Positions 19,577 to 28,339 of a DNA stretch of 64,000 nucleotides are shown one piece after another (positions within the stretch are counted from its first letter, which is position 1; each line of letters begins with the position of its first letter). The position numbers were made by a program, and so were the translations under genes. The notes under the pieces were generated by a model. It was not told the DNA's origin and did not search any database. It worked only from the letters and a program-made list of their open reading frames with translations. Location of the stretch: the NCBI GenBank assembly GCA_016787725.1, contig JAEUTZ010000022.1:62001-126000 (forward strand), given 5' to 3'. The stretch is from Cyclobacteriaceae bacterium (GTDB lineage: Bacteria; Bacteroidota; Bacteroidia; Cytophagales; Cyclobacteriaceae).

Positions 19577-21226
19577 ATGATCAAGCAGGCCTGGTGGAAA
19601 GAAGCGATCGTGTATCAGATTTACCCTCGCAGTTTTAAAGATAGCAATGGTGACGGCATCGGAGACCTGCGAGGAATTATTGAAAAGTTGGATTACATTG
19701 AAAGCCTGGGTGTGGATGCCGTGTGGCTCAATCCGATATTTAGATCGCCCAACGATGATGGGGGGTATGACATCAGCGATTACTACACAATTCAACCAGA
19801 GTTTGGCACGATGGCCGACTTCGATGAGTTGCTGAAGGGTTTGCACCACCGGAAGCTGAAGTTAATCATGGATCTGGTACTCAACCATTCATCCGATGAA
19901 CACGAATGGTTTCAGAAGTCAAGAGTATCCTTGGACAATCCATACCGCAAGTATTATTTCTGGAAGCAGGGCAAAGAGGGGAAGGCTCCCAATAATTGGC
20001 CTTCTTTCTTTGGTGGGAGCGCCTGGCAGTTGGATGACGATAGTGGAGAATATTATCTCCACTTATTTTCACGCAAGCAACCGGATTTAAATTGGGAGCA
20101 CCAGCCGCTTCGTAATGAAGTACATCAGCTGATGAAATTCTGGCTTGACAAAGGAGTGGATGGGCTGCGACTGGATGTGATTTCAGCCATTTCAAAACGA
20201 GTTGATTTCCCCGATACTGATACTGAAGATTTTAACGAGACGATCCGTAGATATTATGCGAACGGTCCCCGACTTCAGGAATTTATTTCAGAAGCACGGG
20301 AGAAAGTGTGGAATCATTATGATGTAATGACGGTAGGGGAAGGACCCGGCATTACACCCCAAAATGCCATTGCCTACCTCGATGAAAAGAAGGGGTTAAA
20401 TATGATTTTTCATTTCGGTCATATGTTTATAGACCAAGGGCCGGGCGGCCGATTCGACCCCATCCCATGGACGTTGCACGAATTCAAAAAAGTTTTTAAG
20501 ACCTGGGATGATGCATTTGCCAGTCATGGCTGGGGCAGTGTGTTTCTCGGCAATCATGACTTTCCGCGCATGGTCTCCCGGTGGGGTAATGATCAGGAAT
20601 ATTGGCAAGAATCTTCTACACTCTTGTGTACTCTCTTGTTGACCATGCGTGGAACCCCTTTCATTTTTATGGGCGATGAAATTGGAATGACCAATATGGT
20701 ATTAAGTTCCATTTCGGAGTCAAGAGACATTGAGACCCAAACGGGATGGCAGGAAGCCCAAAAGCGAGGGCTAACCGAACCTCAATTTCTGAAGATCGCG
20801 AACTACTCCGGAAGGGATAATGCCCGTACACCCATGCAGTGGGATTCCGGCAAGGAAGCTGGGTTTACCAATGCTCAACCCTGGATGCCCGTGAACCCGA
20901 ATTATAACCGATTAAATGTTCAACTCCAGGCGGGTACCAGCCAATCCGTATTAAACTATTTCCGGGCGTTAACCCGGATGCGGAAAAGCCACGCAGTCTT
21001 TGCCCATGGAACATACAACCCTATGGATACCAGAGACGAAAACTTGTTCATTTATTTCCGTGAGTGGCAGCAAGAAAAAATGCTGATCGTACTTAATTTT
21101 TGTAATGAGGTTACTATCTTACCCAAAGAAGTACACGCAATGCTCGCCAAACGGTTGATCGGAAATTATCCGGAGAGGAATTCGCCCGAACTGAGACCGT
21201 GGGAAGCCGGGGTGTATCAATTATAG
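19577..21226 (+). CDS. GH13 alpha-glucosidase, probable oligo-1,6-glucosidase type
   Basis: A 549-residue TIM-barrel glucosidase (conserved start WWKEAIVYQIYPRSF, then DSNGDGIGDLRGI). The catalytic triad is visible with almost the same numbers as Bacillus oligo-1,6-glucosidase: nucleophile Asp200 in DGLRLDV, acid/base Glu255 in TVGEGPG, and Asp328 in LGNHDFPR. The residue after the nucleophile is Val201; in this subfamily Val favours alpha-1,6 bonds while Thr/Ala favours alpha-1,4. No signal peptide is seen, so it acts in the cytoplasm on imported oligosaccharides, releasing glucose. It would complement the GH65 phosphorylase downstream. Trehalose-6-phosphate hydrolase is less likely because there is no PTS gene here. 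Confidence 0.88.
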   Translation: MIKQAWWKEAIVYQIYPRSFKDSNGDGIGDLRGIIEKLDYIESLGVDAVWLNPIFRSPNDDGGYDISDYYTIQPEFGTMADFDELLKGLHHRKLKLIMDLVLNHSSDEHEWFQKSRVSLDNPYRKYYFWKQGKEGKAPNNWPSFFGGSAWQLDDDSGEYYLHLFSRKQPDLNWEHQPLRNEVHQLMKFWLDKGVDGLRLDVISAISKRVDFPDTDTEDFNETIRRYYANGPRLQEFISEAREKVWNHYDVMTVGEGPGITPQNAIAYLDEKKGLNMIFHFGHMFIDQGPGGRFDPIPWTLHEFKKVFKTWDDAFASHGWGSVFLGNHDFPRMVSRWGNDQEYWQESSTLLCTLLLTMRGTPFIFMGDEIGMTNMVLSSISESRDIETQTGWQEAQKRGLTEPQFLKIANYSGRDNARTPMQWDSGKEAGFTNAQPWMPVNPNYNRLNVQLQAGTSQSVLNYFRALTRMRKSHAVFAHGTYNPMDTRDENLFIYFREWQQEKMLIVLNFCNEVTILPKEVHAMLAKRLIGNYPERNSPELRPWEAGVYQL

Positions 21227-21245
21227 CTAAATTCATAATCTACCG

Positions 21246-22151
21246 ATGGATAATCTATGGGGAATTGACCTGGGCGGCACCAAAGTAGAGGGAGCAGTAC
21301 TGAAGTCAGCATCCGATCCACAAGTATTATTTCGAGATCGCTTGCCAACCGAGGGGCACAAGGGGTACGACCATGTCATGGGTCAGATAAAAAAGGTGGT
21401 TGATAAAATGGAAGCCACTTTGGGTTATAAGCCTGCCAAAATCGGAATTGCGACACCAGGTACACTCGATCCGGGGCAGGGGTTGATGAAAAACAGCAAC
21501 TCCACCAGTTTGAATGGCAAGCCTCTTAAAAGTGATTTAGAGAAATTATTGGGGATTGAACTCTTTATGGCCAATGATGCCAATTGCTTCGCATTAGCCG
21601 AAGCTAGCATGGGTGCTGCCAAAGAGAAATATCCACACGCCAAAGTAGTTTTCGGAGTGATCATGGGTACCGGTGTGGGCGGTGGTGTAGTGGTTGATGG
21701 AAGAGTAATCAATGGCCTGCAAGGAATTGGTGGGGAATGGGGACATAATTTTCTTGATGAATCCGGGGGCCCTTGCTATTGCGGGAAAACTGGTTGTGTA
21801 GAGAAAGTGTTGGCAGGCCCTGCCCTCGAACGATACTATGCTTCAATCAGTGGTCAAAGTAAGAACCTGAAGGATGTGTATGATCTGTACCGTAGTGGAG
21901 ACTCCTTCGCCATACAAACGATGAACCGATTGACACATTTTTTTGGGTTAGCCCTGAGTGTGGTGGTGAACATCCTGGATCCGGACGTCATTGTCATCGG
22001 AGGTGGAGTGGGCAATATAGATCTAATTTATTCGGAAGGCATGAAGTCGTTAGAGAAGTATGTCTTTAACCACCGATTGGATACTCCGGTGCTCAAGCCT
22101 AAATTGGGCGATAGTGCCGGAGTATTTGGTGCTGCTTTCCTGGCCAATTAA
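21246..22151 (+). CDS. ROK-family sugar kinase (probable glucokinase or fructokinase)
   Basis: A 301-residue kinase of the ROK family: N-terminal phosphate loop WGIDLGGTKVEGAVL, catalytic block ANDANCFALAEA, and the zinc site GEWGHNFL...CYCGKTGCVE with the expected His and three Cys. It has no HTH domain, so it is an enzyme and not a ROK repressor. It likely phosphorylates free glucose released by the GH13 and GH65 enzymes. It lies 19 bases after the GH13 gene. Mannose or fructose as substrate cannot be excluded from sequence. Confidence 0.85.
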   Translation: MDNLWGIDLGGTKVEGAVLKSASDPQVLFRDRLPTEGHKGYDHVMGQIKKVVDKMEATLGYKPAKIGIATPGTLDPGQGLMKNSNSTSLNGKPLKSDLEKLLGIELFMANDANCFALAEASMGAAKEKYPHAKVVFGVIMGTGVGGGVVVDGRVINGLQGIGGEWGHNFLDESGGPCYCGKTGCVEKVLAGPALERYYASISGQSKNLKDVYDLYRSGDSFAIQTMNRLTHFFGLALSVVVNILDPDVIVIGGGVGNIDLIYSEGMKSLEKYVFNHRLDTPVLKPKLGDSAGVFGAAFLAN

Positions 22152-22187
22152 TTTCTTCATGAAACGATCAGAAAAACCTAACCCGAT

Positions 22188-23156
22188 ATGAAACGAATAG
22201 CTGTTGTTGGTCCCATCCCGCGCGATCATATTATCACCCACACGGGCGACCTTATTCAAAAGTGGGGTTGTGTTACCCATCCGGTAATTGCCTTATCAGT
22301 ATTGGCCGGTGATCAGTTGGAGATTATTCCAGTGTGTCACTTGCGGGTGGTCGACCACGACAACGTGGAAGAAGTATTCCAGGGGTATAAGGGGATTAAC
22401 CTCAAACACCTTACCACCAGCAACGATCAGGGCGATATTATCAGCTTAAAGTTTATTGATCAGAATAATCGGTTAGAACGGCAAACCGGATTCATGGACC
22501 CGATCCTGCCGTCTGATTTTTCGGAATTGCTGGATTGTGATGCGTTCGTTTTTATTCCTATCAGTGATTATGAAATTTCCTTGGATACTTTGAAGTATCT
22601 GAAGAAAAAAAGCAAAGGCACAATCATTTTTGATGCGCACGGACCTACCACTGCCTGTCTTGTCAATGGCGAACGACAACGCAAGTTCTGGATCGACCGG
22701 GATTTGTGGCTTCCTTTTATTGATGTTTTAAAAATGAATCTGGAGGAAGCGCACGCATCCTGGTTTAAAAAGGAGTATGAGAGTGAGGAATTTAATTTGA
22801 GTGACCTGGAGCGTGACGAAATCCGCGCCTTTGCGGAGCATTGTATTTCTTTGGGTGTTAAGTGTGTCTATGTCACACTCGATTCCAGAGGCTGCCTTAC
22901 GTATTTTAAGAAGCGAGGTAAAATTATTGAAGAAATGGTTCCTTCCATCAAAGTGGATAAAGTGATTGATACCACAGGGTGTGGCGATTCCTTTGCCGGG
23001 GGGTTATCCTATGGCCTGGTTCAAAACCCTGGCGATTATATTGGTGCCGCCAAATACGCGAATGCTTTTGGGGCACTTCGAACGCAAGGCAAAACGTTTG
23101 ATGTCTTTAAATCCCTGGAAGAGACCAACAACATCATTGCGAGGGGTCACGTCTGA
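22188..23156 (+). CDS. PfkB-family carbohydrate kinase of unknown substrate
   Basis: A 322-residue ribokinase-fold protein. The C-terminal PfkB signature is clear (DTTGCGDSFAGGLSYGL, catalytic Asp retained, Cys in place of the usual Ala). The N-terminal GG signature (GGKGANxA in ribokinases) is absent: the region reads KWGCVTHPVIALSVLAGD. The start VVGPIPRDHI is also unusual. The substrate pocket must therefore differ from ribokinase or fructokinase. It sits between the ROK kinase and beta-phosphoglucomutase genes, so a sugar or polyol of this pathway is the likely substrate. Confidence 0.78.
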   Translation: MKRIAVVGPIPRDHIITHTGDLIQKWGCVTHPVIALSVLAGDQLEIIPVCHLRVVDHDNVEEVFQGYKGINLKHLTTSNDQGDIISLKFIDQNNRLERQTGFMDPILPSDFSELLDCDAFVFIPISDYEISLDTLKYLKKKSKGTIIFDAHGPTTACLVNGERQRKFWIDRDLWLPFIDVLKMNLEEAHASWFKKEYESEEFNLSDLERDEIRAFAEHCISLGVKCVYVTLDSRGCLTYFKKRGKIIEEMVPSIKVDKVIDTTGCGDSFAGGLSYGLVQNPGDYIGAAKYANAFGALRTQGKTFDVFKSLEETNNIIARGHV

Positions 23157-23186
23157 ATTCAACTTGTTTTACGGATAAATTACTAC

Positions 23187-23834
23187 ATGATTAGAGCTGC
23201 GATTTTTGACCTTGATGGTGTGATTGTTGACACCGCTCACTACCACTACATTGCGTGGAAACGATTGGCCAGTGAGTTTGGAATCACGCTAACCCCGGTC
23301 CACAATGAGTTGCTGAAAGGAGTAAGCCGGGTACGATCGCTTGAAATCATTCTTTCTTTAGGAAACGTTGAGGTATCGGAAGCTCAGAAAGTCCAGTTGG
23401 CAGAGAAAAAAAATAATTGGTTTGTTGAGTATATTGAATCCATTCGCCCGGAAGAAATATTTCCCGGGGTTAAAGAGTTAATTCAACAGCTTCGTAAGAA
23501 GAAGCTCAAAATTGGTCTTGCCTCAAGTAGTAAGAATGCCCCTCGCGTGATTGAGCTTTTAGGCATTGGCCCGGAGTTCGATACATTAGTAGATGGAACC
23601 ATGATTACCCATACGAAACCTGATCCTGAGATTTTTTTGCTGGCCGCCCATAAACTCGGAATTGATCCTGCTGATTGTGTCGTTTTTGAGGATGCTGAAG
23701 CAGGTGTGGAAGCCGCCTTGGCAGCAGGAATGAAATGTGTGGGCGTGGGGTCTCCGGAACAACTTGGAAAAGCAAGTAAAATAGTGGCCCGAACGGGAGA
23801 TTTCAAAATAGAATGGCTGAACGATTTAAAATAA
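23187..23834 (+). CDS. pgmB: beta-phosphoglucomutase
   Basis: A 215-residue HAD-superfamily enzyme that converts beta-D-glucose 1-phosphate to glucose 6-phosphate. The DxD motif is at Asp8/Asp10 (IFDLDGVIVDT), the same numbers as Lactococcus beta-PGM. The block LKGVSRVRSL matches the LKGVSREDSL block of beta-PGMs and separates it from other HAD phosphatases; SSSKNAP and the KPDPEIF/VFEDAEAGVEA motifs complete the core. It is placed 26 bases before the GH65 phosphorylase whose product is beta-glucose 1-phosphate, which makes the function very likely. Confidence 0.9.
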   Translation: MIRAAIFDLDGVIVDTAHYHYIAWKRLASEFGITLTPVHNELLKGVSRVRSLEIILSLGNVEVSEAQKVQLAEKKNNWFVEYIESIRPEEIFPGVKELIQQLRKKKLKIGLASSSKNAPRVIELLGIGPEFDTLVDGTMITHTKPDPEIFLLAAHKLGIDPADCVVFEDAEAGVEAALAAGMKCVGVGSPEQLGKASKIVARTGDFKIEWLNDLK

Positions 23835-23860
23835 AGTGACGATATAGATTAACCAACGTT

Positions 23861-26146
23861 ATGAAGCAATACCTGAAACATCACGAGTGGCAGATCATTG
23901 AAGAAGGTTTGAATCCACATTACAACAAAATTTCAGAAAGTGTTTTTAGTCTGGGGAATGGCCGCATGGGGCAACGGGCAACCTTTGAAGAAGATTATTC
24001 CGGAGAAACCCATCAAGGGAGTTATGTAGCCGGGGTGTACTACCCTGATAAAACCCGGGTGGGCTGGTGGAAGAATGGCTATCCTGAATATTTTGCCAAG
24101 GTATTGAATGCCCCGAGTTGGATTGAGATCAGGATCAAAATCGGAGATCAGGTATTGGATCTAGCCAAATGCAACGTGGAATCATTTACGCGTGTGTTGG
24201 ATATGAAGCAAGGATTGTTGCATCGTGTATTTACGGCAACCTTACCCGATGGAAAAAAGGTGCGTGTTGATTCTAAGCGATTTTGTTCTATGGCGGATGG
24301 TGAAATTGGAGCGATCCGATACGAAATTACCGCTCAGAATTTCGATGCACCGATTTCGATTACCTTGCCTGTGGATGCCGATGTGGTCAATAAAGATTCT
24401 AATTACGATGAAAAATTCTGGGAAGAAGTGCACAAGGAAGCCGAAGTGGGACAAGCCTTGGTTACCGCCCAAACTAAAAAGACATTATTCCATGTTTGTA
24501 CAGGCATCCAATATGTGCTGGAGCAGAATGGAAAGCGAATCGAGGCAAAAGCGACTGTTAATCTTCGAGAGAAGTATGCAGACAATGTAGTAACAACAGA
24601 ACTAAAACAGGGTAGTCCTTTAGTGATTTATAAGTATGCAGCCATTCTCTCATCTGAGAATCATCCGAAAGATAAGTTGGTAGCACATGCGAAAGCTAAA
24701 TTAAAGGAAGCAGTGGCTGCAGGATTCGATCAACTGTTTGCCAATCACACCCGTGTGTGGGCCCATAAATGGGAGGAGTGCGACATCACCATTGAAGGGG
24801 ATGTGGCTGCCCAGCAAGGAATCCGTTTCAATATCTTTCAATTAACGCAAACTTATACCGGAGAAGATGAGCGATTGAATATTGGGCCCAAAGGATTTAC
24901 GGGTGAAAAATATGGAGGGAGTACCTACTGGGATACGGAGGCTTATTGCTTACCATTTTTTCTGAGCACGGCAGAGCCCAAGGTAGCTCGCAATCTGCTG
25001 GTGTATCGGTATAAACACCTCGGTAAGGCCATTGAAAATGCTAAGAAACTTGGATTCAAGGATGGCGCTGCCTTTTATCCATTTGTAACCATGAATGGAG
25101 AAGAGTGTCACAATGAGTGGGAAATTACGTTTGAAGAAATTCACCGCACCAGTGCCATGGCCTACGCGATGCGCGATTATATTGATTACACGGGCGATAA
25201 AGATTACCTCGCAGAATACGGGCTGGAGGTGTTGATTGGTATTGCCCGGTTTTGGAACCAACGGGTAAACTGGTCTGATGAAAAGAGTAAGTTCGTAATT
25301 CTGGGGGTTACCGGGCCGAACGAGTATGAGAACAACGTTAACAATAACTGGTACACCAACTATCTCGGAGCGTGGACACTTCGGTTTGCGACTCAAGCAG
25401 TAGAATTTGTGAAGACGGCACATCCTAAGCGGTATGCGGAGATTGTAGCCAAAACAAATTTCAACGATAAACCGGAAATGGATCGCTGGAAACATATTGT
25501 AGAAAATATGTACTACCCATATGACCCGAAACGCAAAGTGATTTTACAGCAAGATGGTTTTTTGGATAAAGAAATAATACGGGTTAAAGATCTGAAAGCT
25601 GAAGACAGACCGCTTAATCAAAAGTGGTCCTGGGACAGGATTCTGCGGTCGTGTTTTATCAAACAAGCTGATGTATTACAAGGTATATATTTGTTTGAAG
25701 ATGATTTTGATACCGAAACAATACGCAGGAATTTTGACTTTTACGAACCCATGACAGTCCATGAATCTTCCTTGTCGCCCTGTGTGCATGTGATTCTGGC
25801 CAGTAAAATTGGTTACAAGGAGCAAGCCTACGAATTTTATTTACGCACTGCACGCCTTGACCTGGACGATTATAACAACGATACAGAAGAAGGCTGCCAC
25901 ATTACCTCGATGGCCGGTACCTGGATGAGTTTAGTAAAAGGGTTTGGCGGCATGCGGGTTCGAAATGGTCAACTTCATTTCAATCCTTTTATTCCCGATC
26001 AGTGGAAATCCTATTCATTCCGGTTGGAGTTTAGGGACCGGGTTATTAAAGTGAAGGTAGGGAGCGGAGGGAAGGTAGAGACCAAATTGGAACACGGAGA
26101 TCCTCTGGAAGTAATCATGAATGGAAGTCCGATTCAGTTGAGTTAG
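23861..26146 (+). CDS. GH65 maltose phosphorylase
   Basis: A 761-residue (alpha/alpha)6-barrel phosphorylase that cleaves maltose with phosphate into beta-D-glucose 1-phosphate and glucose. The general acid is Glu488 in TGPNEYENN, essentially the position known in Lactobacillus maltose phosphorylase (Glu487). The acceptor loop at 417-425 reads HNEWEITFE, the loop 3 sequence known for maltose phosphorylases and different from that of trehalose or kojibiose phosphorylases. The products feed pgmB and the ROK kinase of the same operon. No signal peptide: cytoplasmic. Glucosylglycerol or another glucoside is possible but less supported by the loop. Its last 132 bases overlap the convergent DUF1232 frame. 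Confidence 0.9.
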   Translation: MKQYLKHHEWQIIEEGLNPHYNKISESVFSLGNGRMGQRATFEEDYSGETHQGSYVAGVYYPDKTRVGWWKNGYPEYFAKVLNAPSWIEIRIKIGDQVLDLAKCNVESFTRVLDMKQGLLHRVFTATLPDGKKVRVDSKRFCSMADGEIGAIRYEITAQNFDAPISITLPVDADVVNKDSNYDEKFWEEVHKEAEVGQALVTAQTKKTLFHVCTGIQYVLEQNGKRIEAKATVNLREKYADNVVTTELKQGSPLVIYKYAAILSSENHPKDKLVAHAKAKLKEAVAAGFDQLFANHTRVWAHKWEECDITIEGDVAAQQGIRFNIFQLTQTYTGEDERLNIGPKGFTGEKYGGSTYWDTEAYCLPFFLSTAEPKVARNLLVYRYKHLGKAIENAKKLGFKDGAAFYPFVTMNGEECHNEWEITFEEIHRTSAMAYAMRDYIDYTGDKDYLAEYGLEVLIGIARFWNQRVNWSDEKSKFVILGVTGPNEYENNVNNNWYTNYLGAWTLRFATQAVEFVKTAHPKRYAEIVAKTNFNDKPEMDRWKHIVENMYYPYDPKRKVILQQDGFLDKEIIRVKDLKAEDRPLNQKWSWDRILRSCFIKQADVLQGIYLFEDDFDTETIRRNFDFYEPMTVHESSLSPCVHVILASKIGYKEQAYEFYLRTARLDLDDYNNDTEEGCHITSMAGTWMSLVKGFGGMRVRNGQLHFNPFIPDQWKSYSFRLEFRDRVIKVKVGSGGKVETKLEHGDPLEVIMNGSPIQLS

Positions 26147-26578
26147 AAATTCACAAGGCGTCTTTATTAAGGGTCGTGTTTGATTGGGTGATTTTTTCCA
26201 GTCATTAAATGTCTTTAGTTCTTCGGCTGCCGCCTGATAGACCCAGGTGAGGATCGCCAGGTCATCGGTCAATCCAAATCCGACAATGAAGTCAGGGATC
26301 AGATCTAATGGATTAATAAAGTAAATAATTGCGGCTAATAAGATCAGCAGGAATCGCAGCGACTTAACCCGGTACTTCCCGGTAACCTGTGCTTTTAAAA
26401 GCCTACCAATGCGAAGGATTTGATGCTTCATCGTGGCCCGGTTCACCCCCTGCATGTCGGTTCGTTTAATCTTTATAGCCAGTTGACCCAATAACCAGAT
26501 AATCCGGGTGGGTTTGCCGATCATTTTAGCAGCCTGTGCAAAGGCCAGATTAAAGAAGGTATTTTGCATCACAGACAC
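26015..26578 (-). CDS. DUF1232 (YkvA-type) membrane protein with extended tail
   Basis: A 187-residue frame. The DUF1232 core is at ~72-120: a hydrophobic segment followed by YFINPLDLIPDFI and GLTDDLAILTWV, the family hallmark. The family is of unknown function and membrane associated. The last ~44 residues are encoded antisense to the 3' end of the GH65 gene and look like arbitrary read-through (many Pro, Leu, Tyr), so an original stop codon near 26146-26170 has probably been lost, or the real protein ends earlier through an event I cannot see. It is convergent to the operon and has no coupled neighbour. Confidence 0.7.
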   Translation of the reverse strand: MSVMQNTFFNLAFAQAAKMIGKPTRIIWLLGQLAIKIKRTDMQGVNRATMKHQILRIGRLLKAQVTGKYRVKSLRFLLILLAAIIYFINPLDLIPDFIVGFGLTDDLAILTWVYQAAAEELKTFNDWKKSPNQTRPLIKTPCEFLTQLNRTSIHDYFQRISVFQFGLYLPSAPYLHFNNPVPKLQPE

Positions 26579-26706
26579 AGCCTAATAACCAAAAAGGTAC
26601 CTGATAAAGTTCTGAGTGTAAGAATCGAAATCTTACTAAGCACATCAATGTCAGCGGGTTGGAGTCTCTTTGAAAACAAAATTTATGACTAATATCATTT
26701 GAATCT

Positions 26707-26733
26707 GGCAGTAAATATTGCGAAATTACTGCC
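26707..26733. promoter_or_regulatory. inverted repeat GGCAGTAA-N11-TTACTGCC upstream of the zinc-ribbon membrane protein gene
   Basis: Perfect 8-bp arms at 26707-26714 and 26726-26733 enclose an AT-rich 11-base spacer, ending 19 bases before the ATG at 26753. The geometry suits a dimeric repressor site or a short leader hairpin. There is no T-run after it, so it is not a terminator. Confidence 0.4.
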
Positions 26734-26752
26734 TACCAAATGATCTGACCTT

Positions 26753-27502
26753 ATGGAAAATGCTACTACCAGTTTTATTGAAACCTGGGATCACTACTTG
26801 ATCCTGGGCTCTTATGCGTGTTTTGGACTGGCGTTGTTGATCGTAATATTTCATGAAATACGGGTGATGACCATCGCCAATGAAAAGGATCGCTACGATT
26901 ATGTAAATCAACACGAAATAAAGTATTTCTGGTATGCAGTCATTGGCCTTATTGCCGGCCTGGCACTTTACGCCACGGCTACCGTAACCCCACTCTTCCC
27001 GGTCGATGATTCTTTGAAGTTGTACATCAGCATCTTCTTTCTGGCGGGGTTGGTTGTCATTGCCTATTTGATGCTTTCCAGCCTGGTTCGGATCTTGTAC
27101 CCGCGTTTCCTGGAGGGAAGACTGAGTCGAATTCGAAATAAGCCAAGGAAGTCCTCGGCTGGTAATGTCATGAGAAAGTTATCGGGTTCGGAAGGGGAGG
27201 TTCACCTGGAAGCGGACCAACTGGCCCAGCACAAAAGCGAAATTCACTCTGTTGAATATGACGTTTGGCTCGATGAAAAAACAGGCGAGAAAAAAGTTGA
27301 AAAGTATATGGCCTATCAGCACGCTGAAAAGTGTGCAGAATGTGGATTTTATACTATGAAAATTGATCGTGAAGAAATTGAAAAACAGCCAACCCAAACG
27401 GAAGATGGTTTGTTGCTGGAACATTATCGGTGTAGTTATTGCAAACACCGGGAAGCCCGGGAGGTTGTTATTGCTTCGTTAGGCTCAAACACGAAAGCTT
27501 AA
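26753..27502 (+). CDS. zinc-ribbon membrane protein, paralogue of the protein at 47659
   Basis: A 249-residue protein with three likely membrane helices (about 18-38, 60-80 and 88-110), a basic linker, and a cytoplasmic domain with two CxxC pairs: KCAECGFYTM (~194) and RCSYCKH (~223), probably binding one zinc. It shares with the protein at 47659 the block RHDY/RYDYVN-xxEIK, the DVWLDEKTGEKKVEKY segment and the zinc ribbon. The function is unknown; I do not recognise a named family. The next gene begins 1 base after its stop, so they are cotranscribed. Confidence 0.75.
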   Translation: MENATTSFIETWDHYLILGSYACFGLALLIVIFHEIRVMTIANEKDRYDYVNQHEIKYFWYAVIGLIAGLALYATATVTPLFPVDDSLKLYISIFFLAGLVVIAYLMLSSLVRILYPRFLEGRLSRIRNKPRKSSAGNVMRKLSGSEGEVHLEADQLAQHKSEIHSVEYDVWLDEKTGEKKVEKYMAYQHAEKCAECGFYTMKIDREEIEKQPTQTEDGLLLEHYRCSYCKHREAREVVIASLGSNTKA

Positions 27503-27503
27503 C

Positions 27504-27908
27504 TTGAATTTTTTGAAGAACTTATTAACCCAACGAGCAGCCTCGTTGGGCTTAATTGCTATCCTAACTTCCGTCATCCTATTTCATGTATTGGTATTGG
27601 TGGGTATCATACCCCAGGATATTGTATGGGGTGGTCGCCTGCGGACTCGCGAAGAACTGGTTGAGTTTGAATTGGTTTCTATTGTCATTAATTTCATTAT
27701 GGTGTTATTTGTTTCTGTCAGGGCGGGAATCATCAACTTAAGCATCAAACCGATATTAATCCGGGTTGTCTTATGGTTAATGGTAGTTCTGTTTATCTTA
27801 AATACCCTTGGTAATCTCCTTTCCCAAAATGACATGGAGCGTATCATTTTTACCCCCATTACCCTGCTTCTATTCGTTTTAAGTTTACGATTAGCCATTG
27901 AACATTAA
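27504..27908 (+). CDS. small four-helix membrane protein
   Basis: A 134-residue very hydrophobic protein with about four membrane helices (near 13-36, 52-72, 80-102 and 108-130). It starts with TTG directly after the stop of the zinc-ribbon protein gene; no early ATG exists in frame before the first helix, so TTG is the best start. No family is recognised. The one-base gap to the upstream gene and two-base gap to the VOC gene downstream point to a three-gene unit. Confidence 0.65.
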   Translation: MNFLKNLLTQRAASLGLIAILTSVILFHVLVLVGIIPQDIVWGGRLRTREELVEFELVSIVINFIMVLFVSVRAGIINLSIKPILIRVVLWLMVVLFILNTLGNLLSQNDMERIIFTPITLLLFVLSLRLAIEH

Positions 27909-27910
27909 TC

Positions 27911-28306
27911 ATGAAGAATTCCTTGTCTCTGGTGAGTTTGCTCGTGGAAGAGTATGATCCGGCCATAGAATTCTTTACTCAAAAATTAGACTTTACGTTG
28001 GTTGAAGATACGCCATTAAACGAACAGAAGCGATGGGTGGTGGTTTCTCCCAAGGGATCTGAAGGCACCAAATTGCTATTGGCGAAAGCAACCAATGCCA
28101 TTCAGCAAAGTCGCATTGGTAACCAGACGGGAGGTCGGGTCTTTCTCTTTTTAGAGACGGATGATTTCTGGCGCGACTACAAGTTGTATCGGGAACGGGG
28201 AGTCAAATTTGTTCGGGATCCCAAGCAAGAGGCGTATGGCCTGGTTGCTGTCTTTGAAGACCTCTCTGGTAATGGGTGGGATCTGATACAGCCCAGTAAA
28301 AAATGA
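27911..28306 (+). CDS. VOC-superfamily (glyoxalase/bleomycin-resistance-like) protein
   Basis: A 131-residue protein with the VOC beta-alpha-beta-beta-beta repeat: SLLVEEYDPAIEFFTQKLDFTLVEDTP at the start and ERGVKFVRDPKQEAYGLVAVFEDLSGNGWDLIQ at the end, the latter typical of glyoxalase-like proteins. A metal ligand Glu is seen in LFLETDD. Substrate unknown: glyoxalase, fosfomycin-type resistance or other small-molecule roles are all possible. Its stop codon lies within the stem of the terminator shared with the convergent MFS gene. Confidence 0.8.
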   Translation: MKNSLSLVSLLVEEYDPAIEFFTQKLDFTLVEDTPLNEQKRWVVVSPKGSEGTKLLLAKATNAIQQSRIGNQTGGRVFLFLETDDFWRDYKLYRERGVKFVRDPKQEAYGLVAVFEDLSGNGWDLIQPSKK

Positions 28307-28328
28307 GGGTGACTTTGTCACCCTCATT
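28302..28328 (-). terminator. intrinsic terminator of the minus-strand MFS gene
   Basis: A perfect 12-bp stem (AATGAGGGTGAC at 28302-28313, loop TTT, GTCACCCTCATT at 28317-28328). On the minus strand the stem is followed by a T-run (plus-strand A-run at 28298-28303), so it terminates the MFS gene ending at 28340. The plus strand lacks a T-run after it, so stopping the VOC transcript would be weaker. Confidence 0.85.
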
Positions 28329-28339
28329 GAATAGGTTGG

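Noticed and set aside
24950-25495. 181-residue minus-strand open frame
   Set aside because: Antisense to the catalytic region of the GH65 gene, with no family features.
23861-26146. Calling the GH65 enzyme a glucosylglycerol, trehalose or kojibiose phosphorylase
   Set aside because: The acceptor loop HNEWEITFE is that of maltose phosphorylases, so maltose is preferred despite the glycerol genes in the operon.
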